Shown in pieces: positions 35,532 through 57,366 of a DNA stretch of 64,000 nucleotides (positions are counted from its first letter, which is position 1; every line of letters starts with the position of its first letter). This stretch comes from Eutypella sp. D-1 (lineage: Eukaryota > Ascomycota > Sordariomycetes > Xylariales > Diatrypaceae), in NCBI GenBank assembly GCA_023313575.1, contig JAJTTP010000012.1:124001-188000 (forward strand). The letters are read 5' to 3'. The notes under the pieces were generated by a model that worked only from the letters and a program-made list of their open reading frames with translations, did not search any database and was not told the DNA's origin. A program made the translations under genes and the position numbers.

Positions 35532-36899
35532 GAATTGAAACTGGCCTAGGCCCTATTTCGCGTCGGTCGCATCTTCTTAGTTATAAGGGACTCTCCACCT
35601 ATCTTCAGCGCTTGGTACCTTACTTCGGCAAGACAATTATACGACAGGAAATACGGAAACCATGGGCATACTGATAGAGGTAGAATCAGCAATAGACATT
35701 GAATTTGAATATGAGTCCGTTTCAATAGCTCGCCCGTAGCGTAAAGCTTGACTTAACGTTCGTTGATTAGTATTTGCGGCCCCTAATGTAGTTGCCAAGG
35801 CGACTACCTACAGTTATGGATACTTAAGTATCATTCAGAACCACTGTCAAATGAATTGTTGCTTACAAGGTCACACATACATACCTGTATGACATATGAC
35901 AGAAAATAATGTTAGCAATACTGTGCAGCTTCGTCGGGTTATGAAACATTCTGGCATGCATCCGTCATTTAGGTCATAATGCTGCAATGATCAGCTATGT
36001 AATCTTTAGCCAGATACTAGGACAGCTCGTTAGCGTTCAGTATCTCTATGTCCTTCATAGGCCAACCAGAAGAAGGCCATATGCACTTCGTCCACCTCTT
36101 TGCTCCACTGGTCGTTCAGATGCTAATAATCCACAAAATGCCAACACAACCCGTCTTCAGTGACTTCATAGACAACACACTGGCCTAAACCATGTAATCT
36201 CTTAAAAATATAGGATGGGAGCGAGGAATCAAGATCGTCCTAGATCTCAAACCGTCTGCCTAGCAACCCGAGCACCTAAGCTCACGCTTCCAGAGGTTGC
36301 CAGTCAGGTACCCGCATCTCTCGGAGTCGTCCATAAGAGTCGAGCGAGCGTGACAAAGACTCAGCTGCCTTCGAAATTTTGGAGGTTGTAGGCGTTAGCA
36401 ATGAAAAGCCATGGTGGTACCAGGTAGATACAGTATGAAGTGCCAGGTTGATATTCAAGGCATCTGCGAATAAAACCATGACTATCGCCGTTGTAATGAC
36501 GTCCGGGACAAAGCTAATCAGTTTAGAGCACTCCTGCGTCCCTACGACGACAGCTGTATCTAGCCATTGTCAGACTCGCCAGAAGGATGGCTTATCGGTG
36601 TCGTCGTGATCTTCCTGTGCTGGTCTCGCCGCGTATCCTCGAAAGTGCGCATGGTAAGCGAGACACATGCATTGCCATACCATCCAGGCATGAAATCCCT
36701 AAACAGTCTGGCTGGGTGTGTGTCAAGTGCTTCAATCCCCTCGCGCTGCTGGGCTACCATGGCAGCTGAGTCTAGACAAGGAGGTTGGAGGCAGAAAGTA
36801 GGTCTCTGACTTGGCCGATCCAGCTGTTACCATTGATGCTACACATGCCACCATCATAGTTCAGCGCTAAGAAATACCGGCACCCGCGGCTCTCATGCC
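35532..36899. other. Intergenic, possibly containing further PKS debris
   Basis: Downstream of the enolase gene and of the PKS relic. Minus-strand open frames at 36282-36479 and 36560-36760 lie where the rest of a polyketide synthase would follow the enoylreductase, but neither shows a ketoreductase or carrier motif that I can recognise. Confidence 0.4.
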
Positions 36900-37345
36900 T
36901 TCCTAGCTGCATCCACCATAAGATAGACCTCTACACCCTAGGCTCGCGTAAGCTGAATGGCTGAGAGCCCCAGTCCGCCAGCCACTGGCTGTATGATAAC
37001 CCTGTGTCCTCGCCGTAGGTGAGCAATGTGATTGAACGCATAGATAGCCGTTAAGTGTACTAGTCGCATGGTCGCGACTTCGGCAAGGTCGTCTTTCGCA
37101 TTCAGTGTTCGGTTTCTTCAGAATGCGGTCGGAATGTGGGTACTTTCCGAAGCGGCCAATGCCCTTACTGTCTACAGGGTCACCGATGCAGAACAAGTCA
37201 GTCGTGTCGGTTCTCGGCTGATACGACACGAGAATGTTCGTATAAGAGGTTGCCGGCGTCGAAAATGGCTGGCTGGAACGACCAGGTTTTTGTGGTTAAA
37301 CCCACTGCCGCAGCCTTTACTTCAATGAACCTAGACGATATCTGA
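36900..37345 (-). pseudogene. Relic of a polyketide synthase enoylreductase domain
   Basis: Minus-strand fragments read in order as the enoylreductase of a highly reducing type I PKS: a start like EVKAAAVGL (about 37310), FGKYPHSDRILKK (about 37150), an EVATM..V.LTAIYAF segment (about 37050), then HLRRGHRVIIQPVAGGLGLSAIQLTRA around the NADPH-binding loop (37010-36945). The reading frame shifts at least once between them and a TAG stop follows the last one, so the domain is broken. No ketosynthase, acyltransferase or ketoreductase was found around it. It suggests that an HR-PKS once stood between the enolase and the methyltransferase. Confidence 0.7.
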
Positions 37346-38453
37346 GTCAATAACTCCGTGTAGGACTTAGAGGATAGAGAGGTGAGCTTTCCGGGCATAC
37401 GTAGACAGGACCTTGACAGTCGAGTGGGCGGGTCGATAAGGTGTCAGCGCGTTGTTTATTCACTATACTCGAGCCTGTCAGCTGACGGGGAAAGGTGATC
37501 GCCTACACAGTGGATGAAGTCTTCAGAAACGTGAATCTTCAGGCATTTCAAAAGCTGATGTCCAATACGAAGTCCACAAGCTGCATGCAAGTATACTATC
37601 ATGGAGTCTATGTAATGTAGTAAAGAGGGTCGAGACAGGGGAGCGGCGACGTGACACCTGTAGTAAGCGCAGATACCATGCGCGCATCCGATTCGACGAT
37701 ATATTGAAGTAGAAACATTGATCTTATGAATCTGTCAAAAAAAGGGTGGTTCGCTTCGTCTCTACCGTAATAGTTATGAGCTACGCGTCATCACTTGGTA
37801 GCGCTGCAGCATCGACCATCGAATCTCTGGAACTAGGCTCTATCCGAGCGAACGGGGAGATTTTCGGATTTCGGTATTCCGCGGTCTGCCGGGATGTTCA
37901 TTGCCATATTTATTGCCCTTTCTTGGATCATTCCCCGACTTGGGATACGGCTTACTTGAAGGCCCTTTCAACGTCACCACGTATTGTTGACTTATTACCC
38001 CTATCCACTTAGGCCTTGCATTGCACTGTTATGGACATGAATCGTAGTACTGGGTTTGTTTGAGCACCTGATATGATTGGACGCTTAATTCTCCAGGCCG
38101 TCGATCAAGTGCATATATAGTCTGATATTCTAGGGTCTCTATCGGATACTCGGGCAGTCACAAGCCTAATTCTAGTACACGGTGCTCCGTACATTCCGAT
38201 ACATACTATATAACGACAGTCGGCATGCCACTTACTGAGTCCATTCTTCACATTCACATAAATAGCTCCTACTATCGCCTAGGCGTTCCTGAGCGATTCG
38301 TATCTTCTACTACCTAATGAGCCATCACTTTGCGAACATCTGTTTTCGTAATTTCACTGCCAAACCCCCTCTAGGGATTTCCTCAGCCCTTGATTTGACC
38401 CCTTTTCCCCAGTAGATCCTCACATAGCTAAGCTCCTGGCAGTTCGGATCACT
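37346..38453. other. Intergenic
   Basis: Upstream of the methyltransferase and, on the minus strand, where the earlier domains of the dead PKS would lie. No PKS motif was recognised here. The frame 37746-38012 (+) has no support. Confidence 0.45.
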
Positions 38454-39438
38454 ATGGCAAGCGATAGCAAAGCCGTTCAAACAAATAAGTGGGGAAAGGA
38501 AACGGAGCAGCAACTCGGCGCTGACGATCATGAATCATGGAGAAAGGAGAACTATGAAGAGGCTATCCCTTGGGAATATGGGCAATTTCGTGAGCTGCTG
38601 GAAAAGTATGCCAAGGTCCCACCAGATGAAGTCGAAACGGAAATCTACAGGATTGTAAGTCAAGCATTCTCTCTGCTCATCGACCGCCGCTTCGCCCCAG
38701 GGCCCGTCCTAACTAGTATCGTAGCGCAATAAGGCTTGGGAGATCGTCAAGTACCCATGCATCGGTCGCTTCATCTATTTACGCCTCCTTGAATTCGAGG
38801 GTGACGATCCTGAGATGCAAAAGACCATCAAACGCCTCAAGGCACCTGGCTCCCAAGACGCCTACCTCGAGCTCGGTGGCTTTATATTCCAAGCGATCCG
38901 ACAACTTGTCTTCGAGGGCATCGACTCAGCGCGCTTGTACGGAACCGACCTACATTCCGAGTTCATCGAACTAGGGTACGAGCAATTCCGCGATCGCGAG
39001 ACACTAAAAGCGACCTTCGTGGCAGGGGACATACTGCTCCCAGACGAGGAGTACGCAGCTAGCGAGATGGCCCGGACGTTCGAGGGGAAAATGTCCATCG
39101 TGCATGCAGGTAGTTTCTTTCACCTGTTCAGCTGGGAATCACAGCTCGTCATTGGTGAGCGCATTGTCCGTTTCTTTCGTCGCGATTTAAGCGCCGAAAG
39201 TCCGGCAGTGCTATTCGGCACGCACTTGGGCAGGGATAATCCCGGGGAGATAGGAACCTTCAAAATATTCCTGCACGATAAGAACACTTTCCAGGCCCTG
39301 TGGGATGAGGTTGGAAGGAGGACATCCACATCCTGGGAAGTGAGCATGGAGATTGTGCCCAAGGAAGGGCCACTGCCGAGTTCTTTCATGAAAGATGCTA
39401 AGCCGATGCGATACGTGGTGAGACAGGTGGTGGATTAA
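38454..39438 (+). CDS. AusD/Trt5-type S-adenosylmethionine methyltransferase
   Basis: Two exons, 38454-38654 and 38734-39438, joined in phase 0 by a GTAAGT...TAAG intron, giving 301 residues. The pattern follows the small fungal O-methyltransferases of meroterpenoid and related clusters (AusD, Trt5): the AWEIVKYPCIGRF block at about residue 68, a glycine-poor motif I (AYLELGGFIFQAIRQLV), GTDLHSEFIELGYEQFRDR with the acidic ribose-binding residue, then FVAGDIL and a C-terminal LFGTHLGRDNPGE strand. Motif I normally reads LD-x-GCC/G-F-x-QD; here the central Gly/Cys are replaced by Gly-Phe-Ile-Phe, so SAM binding may be changed or lost. The usual substrate is a carboxyl or hydroxyl of a polyketide-terpenoid intermediate. 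It lies 1.1 kb from the PKS relic. Confidence 0.72.
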
Positions 39439-40620
39439 GTTGGTACCATGACAGTTACCCTGGCTTTAGGCAACGAAGGGGCCGAAACGGCAGCGTCCAT
39501 TGTAATTGACAGCATCCACGTACCTACTACGAGATATATGATCGACTCGCCTGTACATTCCCAAATTATAAAGACGCCAACTGGGGAGTACCGATACCCC
39601 AATGTCTCTGAGAACGTCCGGACTTATCAACATGACGATACGACACGTACTGAGCGATTTAATGCGAAATGAAATCCATCCTAGGTTGCTCTATGTCTGT
39701 TTATTAGCTAGGCAACTCACGTATTTCAGTACCATCTCTGTTTACATTTTGAGTTCTGTGGTTCGCCAGGCAACTGCACTTGCGTCTCCTTTCAGCCAGA
39801 GACAAAACAGTTAATGGAAAACAGAGTGTTAATGAAATGGAAAAATGGTGTACGGTGGTCGAAATTAATAGGACAAAGTGGCAAAAGAGGACAGTCAATG
39901 CCCGATTGACCAGCGAAGTGAAATGCACCTGTATCTCTTCTACCATATACTCTCTCTAATACCCGCCAATATATGTTACACAATAAAAGCATACGCATTC
40001 CAGCCAGTCACGAAGCCCGATCAGTGCCAAGCCCGTTACCCCTTTTCAGGCCCCACTTCCCCGTGCCCTCATACGTTGCAGGTACACCGTCGCGTAGAAG
40101 TCCCGATGAAAGTTCTAGTGTTCATCAGACAATAAGGCATACATCCGATATTGAAAAGGAAGGGTATCAACGTGGCCATGAAAACTAACCACGTCACTTA
40201 CGAGTTGAGTTGTTCATGCCTGTCGAACGTGTAGGAGGCTAACCTGGGAGAAAAGGAGCTTCGTGCTTTCTACCTCAGCATAATAGATAAATCGGGCACC
40301 ACGAAGACATGAACCACAACGCGAAAGGCACGGAAATCACGAGCACAGCAACGTCGTTGAGGCAACGAAAATAATATTTACGCAGAGTAAATCGAGACCG
40401 AACTAAGTACACTCTCGCATACACAGCCTCCATTCTTTCACTCCTCATCTTAGATGAGGATAGAGTCGCAAAGCAACGCGGCGCAACAGACGAGGAACAC
40501 GGGCAAACAAGCAGATCCGTGAAGCACCACGACACACACACGTATGTACAACTTCATGTTAAAACGGAACACCGCGAGCTTTTGATTACACTTGGATCTC
40601 CCCAGACGAGTGAGGAGTCA

Positions 40621-40642
40621 TGTATGTATGTATGTATGTATG
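40621..40642. repeat. (TGTA)n microsatellite
   Basis: Five and a half head-to-tail copies of TGTA in a gene-free 3' region. Confidence 0.9.
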
Positions 40643-40833
40643 CTTGTAGACAGTGGTAGGTTGATAGCAGCGTGAATATGACACGATAGTGATTGTCCGG
40701 GGGGGTATCCACATGAGAGGGAGAAAAACACAGAACCACACGCCCGACCGACCCGGTATGAACCTTGGACCTTGAAAACACCGAGAACACAACTACACAT
40801 AGGCCGCCGACCAGACCAGAACCTTTCAACCCC

Positions 40834-40851
40834 ATGTGTGTGTGTGTGTGT
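40834..40851. repeat. (TG)n microsatellite
   Basis: Nine TG units in a gene-free 3' region, 190 bp from the TGTA repeat. Confidence 0.9.
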
Positions 40852-41356
40852 AGTGTAACCCGTTAAACGCCTAGGCCTCCGAGATTTGTGATCATCGTAC
40901 ACCGTCTCCCCCCCCCCTCCCTATGCTTCCTAAACACCAAACGTAGAAATCAAATCAACGTTTTAAGAAAAACGAAAAAGCAAAAACAAAAGCAACGCCA
41001 TCCGTGTAAGGGGAGGCAAGCATCTGGAAAACGAGCACACAAGAGGCACCATCTAAACAGCACCAGTCAGAATGCCGGACCCGAAGGCGATAGCACGACC
41101 GAGCACTGTGGGAAGAACAGGGTTTCGAAAGTGCAAGCTCGTCCTAAATGTGAACCGACACCGAAAAGCCTATTCACCGGATGAGTCATGTATGCCGATG
41201 CACCCACTCAACGCCATATCAGAAGTGACATATACCAGGTACAATGCACCTAAACAACGCCGTCACCCCCCGACCTCCCCCTTCTTTTACTCGTTTCGCT
41301 ATGCGTAGCCACTCAAATGTGGCTAATTCAAGATGACGCAATGAAATACGTTTAGT

Positions 41357-51588
<10,232 letters not shown>

Positions 51589-52654
51589 CTACTCCTCCTC
51601 TTCAGCTTCGGTATCCGACTCAGTATCAGCGCGCGCTTTCCGCTTCCGCGGTTTCTTCAGCAGCTTCTCGACCTCCTTGGGCCCGCGCACCCTCAGGCTC
51701 AGCTCCTTCATCATCTCGCCCCACGTGACCTGCCCGCTACACCCAGGACACCGTCCAGATACCGGAAGAATAGCCTCATCGCCCTCCTCCTTCCCGAGCA
51801 TATGTCGGCTCCAGCAAGACAAGTGGCCTACGGCTTCGCAGCCCGTGTTCGGGCACACGGCGTAGAGGCCTTCGCCAGGCGGTAAGTCGCCACGGCAGAC
51901 AGCGCACGCGCCTTCCCTCTCAAACTCGAAGATCGACCGCGTCTTGGTGACGTACTCCTTGAGTGGCGCGTAGTTTACGGGTAGGGCGTGGACTCCATGG
52001 GACTCATCCGCCTCCGCATCCGGGCTTTCCTCGAAGTCCGTGAACACGCGGACCGATTCACGGAGGGGCTCGCCCACGGTCTTGCACCAGCTCTTCCAGC
52101 CACGATGAACCTCAGGCGCGAAGAAGTGCAGGTTCAGTGGCCACCGCGCGAAGCTGGGCACCCGCAGCAGCAGGTGCAGATTCGAAAGGATCGACTTGAT
52201 GTTATGCGGCGGGCGCCTAGGGCGGCCGCTCCGCTTTCTCTTCGTCGACTTCGTGATCCTTGACTCCGACGGAATGTGCAGTGACAGGTGGGGGTTCGCA
52301 AGAGCCCACCTAGAGAACTAGCAATTAGCATTGAGTTGCGCTGATATAAAAATACTGTATGCATTGTGGAAAAAAAGGATGGGGGTTTGATGAGTAAGCA
52401 CATGCGCAGACTTACTCGAACTTCAAGGCGGCTACCATACCCGGGAACCCGGACACGATGCCGACCATCTCCCAAGGCCTTAGGGAGCGCCGCGCTGTCC
52501 GCGCAGCACCGCCCTTGACATCACCGTTGTGCTGTTTCAACCGGCGCGGCGGGTTTGGCGTTGAGCCAATGTACAGTGATGCCTGGCGCACAGTCGAGCG
52601 GAGGATGTAGACCGTGTAAAGAGGTGGGATCGGCTTGGGCCGAAGTACAGGCAT
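51589..52654 (-). CDS. slx1: Structure-specific endonuclease subunit Slx1
   Basis: Two exons, 52654-52416 and 52309-51589, giving 319 residues. The N-terminus is a GIY-YIG nuclease: YTVYIL (13-18), SLYIG (26-30), Arg37/Arg38, His42 and Glu80, whose codon is split by the intron. After a basic linker comes the C-terminal Cys/His zinc domain ([30 protein letters not shown]), the RING/PHD-type finger by which Slx1 binds Slx4. The end is highly acidic ([12 protein letters not shown]). With Slx4 it cuts branched DNA such as 5' flaps and Holliday junctions during replication-fork repair in the nucleus. All key residues are present. The ATG at 52654 is right before the nuclease fold. Confidence 0.92.
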
Positions 52655-53694
52655 CGCTGTCGATGGTGACGACCGCTCAGGTGCAGTGGCGTATAATTAT
52701 CCTGTGCTGGATAGCGACTGCCTTGGCTTGAAAATAGGCCAGATTCTCATTAAACCCTACGTTCATCGCGAGTTACAAATATAGAGTAGATCTCGCACGT
52801 TCGTTTGTTTACCTCCATGCTGATGATGTAGTTATTAGTGGACTTGCTACTTCGTAATTCAGTGGGCAGGATGATAAGATAATTACCTGTCGAAGTGGTC
52901 ATCCAATTGCCAATAATAGTCCAGGCTCAGCTGGCGTTTCTGCCAGTTCCACTTTATCCTGCCAGCTGGCAGCCCAGCAAAGCCACAATTGAAGGCGGCG
53001 CAAATCGGGCTTTCGGGTAATTTCCAAGATTCAGGGGCGACCACCAGACGCATGGTGCGATAAACGCAGTTACAGTCCGGACAGAGACTTATGAAGGAGA
53101 TCAACGAATATCTCTCCGAATCATTATCATTTGCTCATTCCGTCCTGAATGAGGTACATGATAACTATGTCTCGGTCGCCTATGCACCGTTTGCCCTGCC
53201 CAGGAGCCAAGATCAGGTTGTCAAATAACCCAGGTAGTATGGGTCGTGTCAGTAATTATCCTCAAAACCGCTTCCTCCAGTCGGGTGCAAAGTTTCTGCC
53301 TAATTCTGCCTTAGCTTTGGGTTCTCAGTCGATGAGTCTTTGAATATCTGTGGTTGTAGTGGCTGTGTGGATAGGTAGTGTAGTATTGCATGAACACTAT
53401 ACCAATGCTGGACGCTATCGTGTCGTTCGCTGGACTGGGCTGCATTCATCCTTGGCCTACACCCACTCACGTGAATTTTTGAGGCATAACTGCATCGTTA
53501 GGGTTGCTCAGGACTTACGTTCTCCTCTCGATGCATTGGCACTTGACTACCCCTCAGCTGCTTAATACTTGACCCCGACTATTCCTGCTTAAAGCGTCAG
53601 TGCTCGCTCGTCATGATCGCTCAATGGTGTCAAACGCTCTGGTTCATGCCTCGCTCACAATTACATTCGATTCGATGCGCAAAAGAGTAACGAC
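52655..53694. other. Intergenic, divergent promoters of Slx1 and the NACHT gene
   Basis: 1.0 kb between two divergent starts. Frames at 52883-53104 (-), 53149-53343 and 53350-53565 (+) have no motif. No repeat seen. Confidence 0.5.
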
Positions 53695-56600
53695 ATGGAG
53701 GCAATAGCAGCTCTGTCACTCGTCTGCAATGTGATGCAACTTGTTTCCTTCAGTGGTGAAGTCGTCAACCTATGCCGCCGCGTGTACGAAGATGGTATGG
53801 CCCTCTTCTATCCATCCACGATGCAGGATGTTTTCTAATCAAACCTGTTTCCAGGGAGCCCTGACACTGGCCTCCAAGCAAATACCACCCGTTTTCATGA
53901 CCTCATTTCAAGTTTATCCAGCCGGATCGAGAACTTTGACGCTATTCAGTCGCCCCAGAACCCAGACCAAAAACGGCAGCAAGAAGATAGGCAAAGACTT
54001 AAAGACCTTTCATCAGACCTCCTGCGGGACACACAAAGGCTTCAAGATGTATTGCAAAAGGCTACCAACACCGGTTCGAAGCGTAAAGCTCTGATGGCTG
54101 CCATCAAATGGAAACTTCAGTATAAGCGGGTGGTCACGGACTTGGAACGGACGGTCCAGAATTCTCAGAGCACCCTCGACACTGAGTTCTTATCAAGAAT
54201 ATGGTACGTTGAGAAAGAAACATCATGGACTATCGCCACATCATGGCATATATATCACCCCGTTTGACGTTTTACGAGTGCCTCGTTTGCACAGAATGCT
54301 CTGACTTGATAATGGATCATACCGTCTTTCCCATAATTGCATGCAGCTGATACACGATACACAGTTCATCAAACCAAGCCATGGCCGCGAAATCAGAAGA
54401 AGCATTCTCCAGTAAGCACCCGTGACCCCAGAGGCGCCCTCAATGTGTTATCTGTTCATGTACACTAAGAAAACGGATCTACAGGTCTCAGTGGGGAAAT
54501 ACAGCAGTTCATTGTTCGCTGGTCTGAGGGAAACAGGGATCTGGCACGTCTTATCTCGGTCGAGGCAGAAGAAACCAGGACTCACATTACCGCCGAGTTT
54601 CAGACATCGAGGAGCCAGATGCAGACCATGCTAGAAACGAATATGGCAAATACGACTGACCAGCATCTGGACACCAGGGACCACGTTACCGCTGAAACGA
54701 CGAAGGTCATGGAACATTTTGACTCCGGTTTGCGAGCGGATAACATGCGCAAGGACGAGGAAAGGATCCGAACCCGCTTGCTTTCTACACTCTGGTTTCC
54801 CGAAATGAATGATCGTGAAAATCGTATAAAAGAGGTCACCGAGGAAACTGTGGAATGGATATTTTTCGAGCCATCAAGTGGTGGGGAATATGAAATCTAC
54901 GGCTTCGATCCAGAGAGAGCCGAAACAAATTCCACCGCACGAGACCCTCCCAACCAGCCAACTAAATTCCAGGAATGGCTTCACAGTAGCCAGCCCCTGT
55001 TCTGGATATGCGGAAAGCCTGGCAGCGGCAAGTCTTCGCTGATGAAATATCTCATCAAGAACAGACGCACGCGGGAATACCTTGGCAACTGGAAGCCTGA
55101 AGTCATAATTTGCCAGTTTTTCTTCATTGAGATATGTGTCAATCCTCTCCAGAGACAGCTGCGAGGATGCCTGCGGACCTTACTGCATCAAATTTGGCAC
55201 CAGAAACCTGGAATCCTCGACCGCCTACTGTTGCAAATGCCCCAGCTGGAGACGAAGCTTTCGGAGCACGATTGGTCTCTAGAAGAGCTTCAGCGTGTTT
55301 TAATACACAGTGTCAAAGACAATGATTCGGCATTTTGCATCTTCATCGACGGCCTTGATGAGATCGATGCCAAATCAGAGGACCGGGACACTGTGATCGA
55401 GCTAGTGAAGAGACTCGCTGATCTTGCGAATGTGAAGATTTGCGTATCTAGCCGCCCTGAAAACATCTTTCAGCAGTCCTTAGGCTCAGGCGAATATCCC
55501 TTTTTGAAAACCGAGACTCTGAACAGGCCTGGAATAATCTCCTACGCTGAAAAGGCGTTGACGCGTTACCAACCCTCTGGTTCTGACGATCTCCATCATT
55601 TCTCCTCCGTCGTCACCGCACTTGTGGTCAAATCAGCTGGCGTGTTTCTCTGGATACACCTGGCAACTCGAAGCGTCATCGACGGCATACGAAATAAGGA
55701 CGGGTGGGCGGTTATATCGGAGCGAACCAACGACCTCGAATCTGACCTCAATCAGCTGTACCAACAGATGTGGCGAAGGCAAAACCTGAACCACGAGCGT
55801 TACAAGAAAGACACTGCTAGGCTACTATGGCATTCCATACATGCGGATAATCTAATATTATTGTCTCCGCCTATTGTCGGCTTCGGAACTATATTGGCGT
55901 ACATCATGGGAACCCATGAAGCCCTTCGTGCCGACATTCTGCGATTACGTACGCCGCGGATAAAAAAAGTGGCACAGGACCTAGTGCAGGCTGAAGAAGC
56001 TCGTATATTTACAGAGTACGAGGCATGGCTTTCGGCACGAAGTGCTGGTCTGCTTGAGATTCAGACTGTAACCGCAATGTCGTCCTCGGTTCTCGAGAAC
56101 ACCCGCGCTACTACCATCCATCGCTCTGTGGATGATTTCCTTCTCGATACAGTGGATGGGCGTGAAATAATTTCCTATGGTCAGGCTTCAATGAAACAGA
56201 GGCTGCTTCAAACCCTAGATGTCGTGAAGTGGGTATCGTGCTGCGGATCCTTTTGCTCCCCGGAGCAATTCACAGCCGCTGTGGTATCGTTAGCAGAATT
56301 TGGCATGATCGACTCAGACGAAGAACTGAGTCTCCTCACGGACTTCGAGACTTGCTATCGAGAGGCATGGGGTATCACCCCATCGTACATCAATATGGCG
56401 AGATTTCACGGTATAAGTTTATTGGATATTGATATGCAGACATTCGCCTTTATCGTTTTCACTACTAGCAGCACCGTATATCTATCACATATGGGCCAGC
56501 TCTTCAAAACTTTCGAAAAAACTTCTCAGGTGGCACTGTATCGAACCGTATTGGAACTCCTAAGAATCCGCCCAAGTTCGCTCCGGCGCAATACATTCAG

Positions 56601-57366
56601 GTCCCTTATTTGCTTCGAACATTGGACAACCACCGGGGCACGTCTGCCTATCGGTTACGATTATACTTACCTATCCCGCCATGTACGAACACTCCAGTGG
56701 TTCTTACAGTCAAGTTCATTCTCGGACTTAATCCACTCCGAGATCCAACTGGGTCCATTGAAGCTGAATTCTGACACCTTCTACCAATATCTATGGCCTG
56801 CTGCGTATAGCACATACAGTGCCTTATTCCCCTATGAAGAAAGCCCGGAAGAGTACCTGTCTATTATTTTGGACTGTCTCGTCGAATATGAACAGCATGC
56901 TTACGTCCTAGATCATCAGATCTGCTTTTTTGCGGCACCGGCCAAAGACAAATTAGTCTACAGCTGGGACACGGGCTACGATAAATTGGTTGCCAAATAC
57001 AGCAATGACTACGATCATGCTATTGTATTCTGCATACGTACACAGGATCTCTCGGAGAGTTGCCATGCATTGGCCCGCGTTGACGCCCCTGAATTCACTC
57101 ATGAAGTGCTGCGAGAGAAGCTTCGTAACCTGAAGTTTCACGTCAAATGCCTTGCGGTACGAAATGGCAAAGAGACCAAGGAAAGCAAAAACCCTGCTGG
57201 CTGGCGCACACCCAGCCCAAGAGAGTGTGATGTAGTATGCCCTTTCTTCGAGGATAGGCTCTTGAAGGATGTTATGCCATATGGCCGAGGGATTGGCAAT
57301 GGCAATCCATGGGAGAGATGTGTGATCGAAGGGGACTTCTCTATGTTGATTCCTGGCGAAATCTAA
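53695..57366 (+). CDS. NACHT-domain STAND NTPase (fungal NLR-like)
   Basis: Four exons: 53695-53794, 53855-54203, 54365-54411 and 54485-57366, giving 1125 residues. The N-terminal 200 residues start MEAIAALSLVCNVMQLVSFSGEVV and are mainly alpha-helical, as in the fungal N-terminal signalling domains that precede NACHT. Walker A is CGKPGSGKSSL (about 341-351) and Walker B CIFIDGLDEID (about 450-460), followed by the SSRPE sensor. The C-terminal half has no ankyrin, WD40 or TPR repeats and looks like the helical region common in NACHT proteins of Pezizomycotina (DUF7791-like, from memory). Such proteins oligomerise on ligand binding and can trigger regulated cell death in non-self recognition. 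The short exon 3 (47 nt) is the least certain junction; other acceptors there hit stops. Confidence 0.85.

Larger units (their letters stand above)
39439..41356. other. Intergenic, convergent 3' regions
   Basis: Between the ends of the methyltransferase (+) and KDM5 (-) genes, so no promoter is expected. It holds two microsatellites, listed separately, and a C run at 40909-40917. Short open frames show no motif. Confidence 0.55.
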
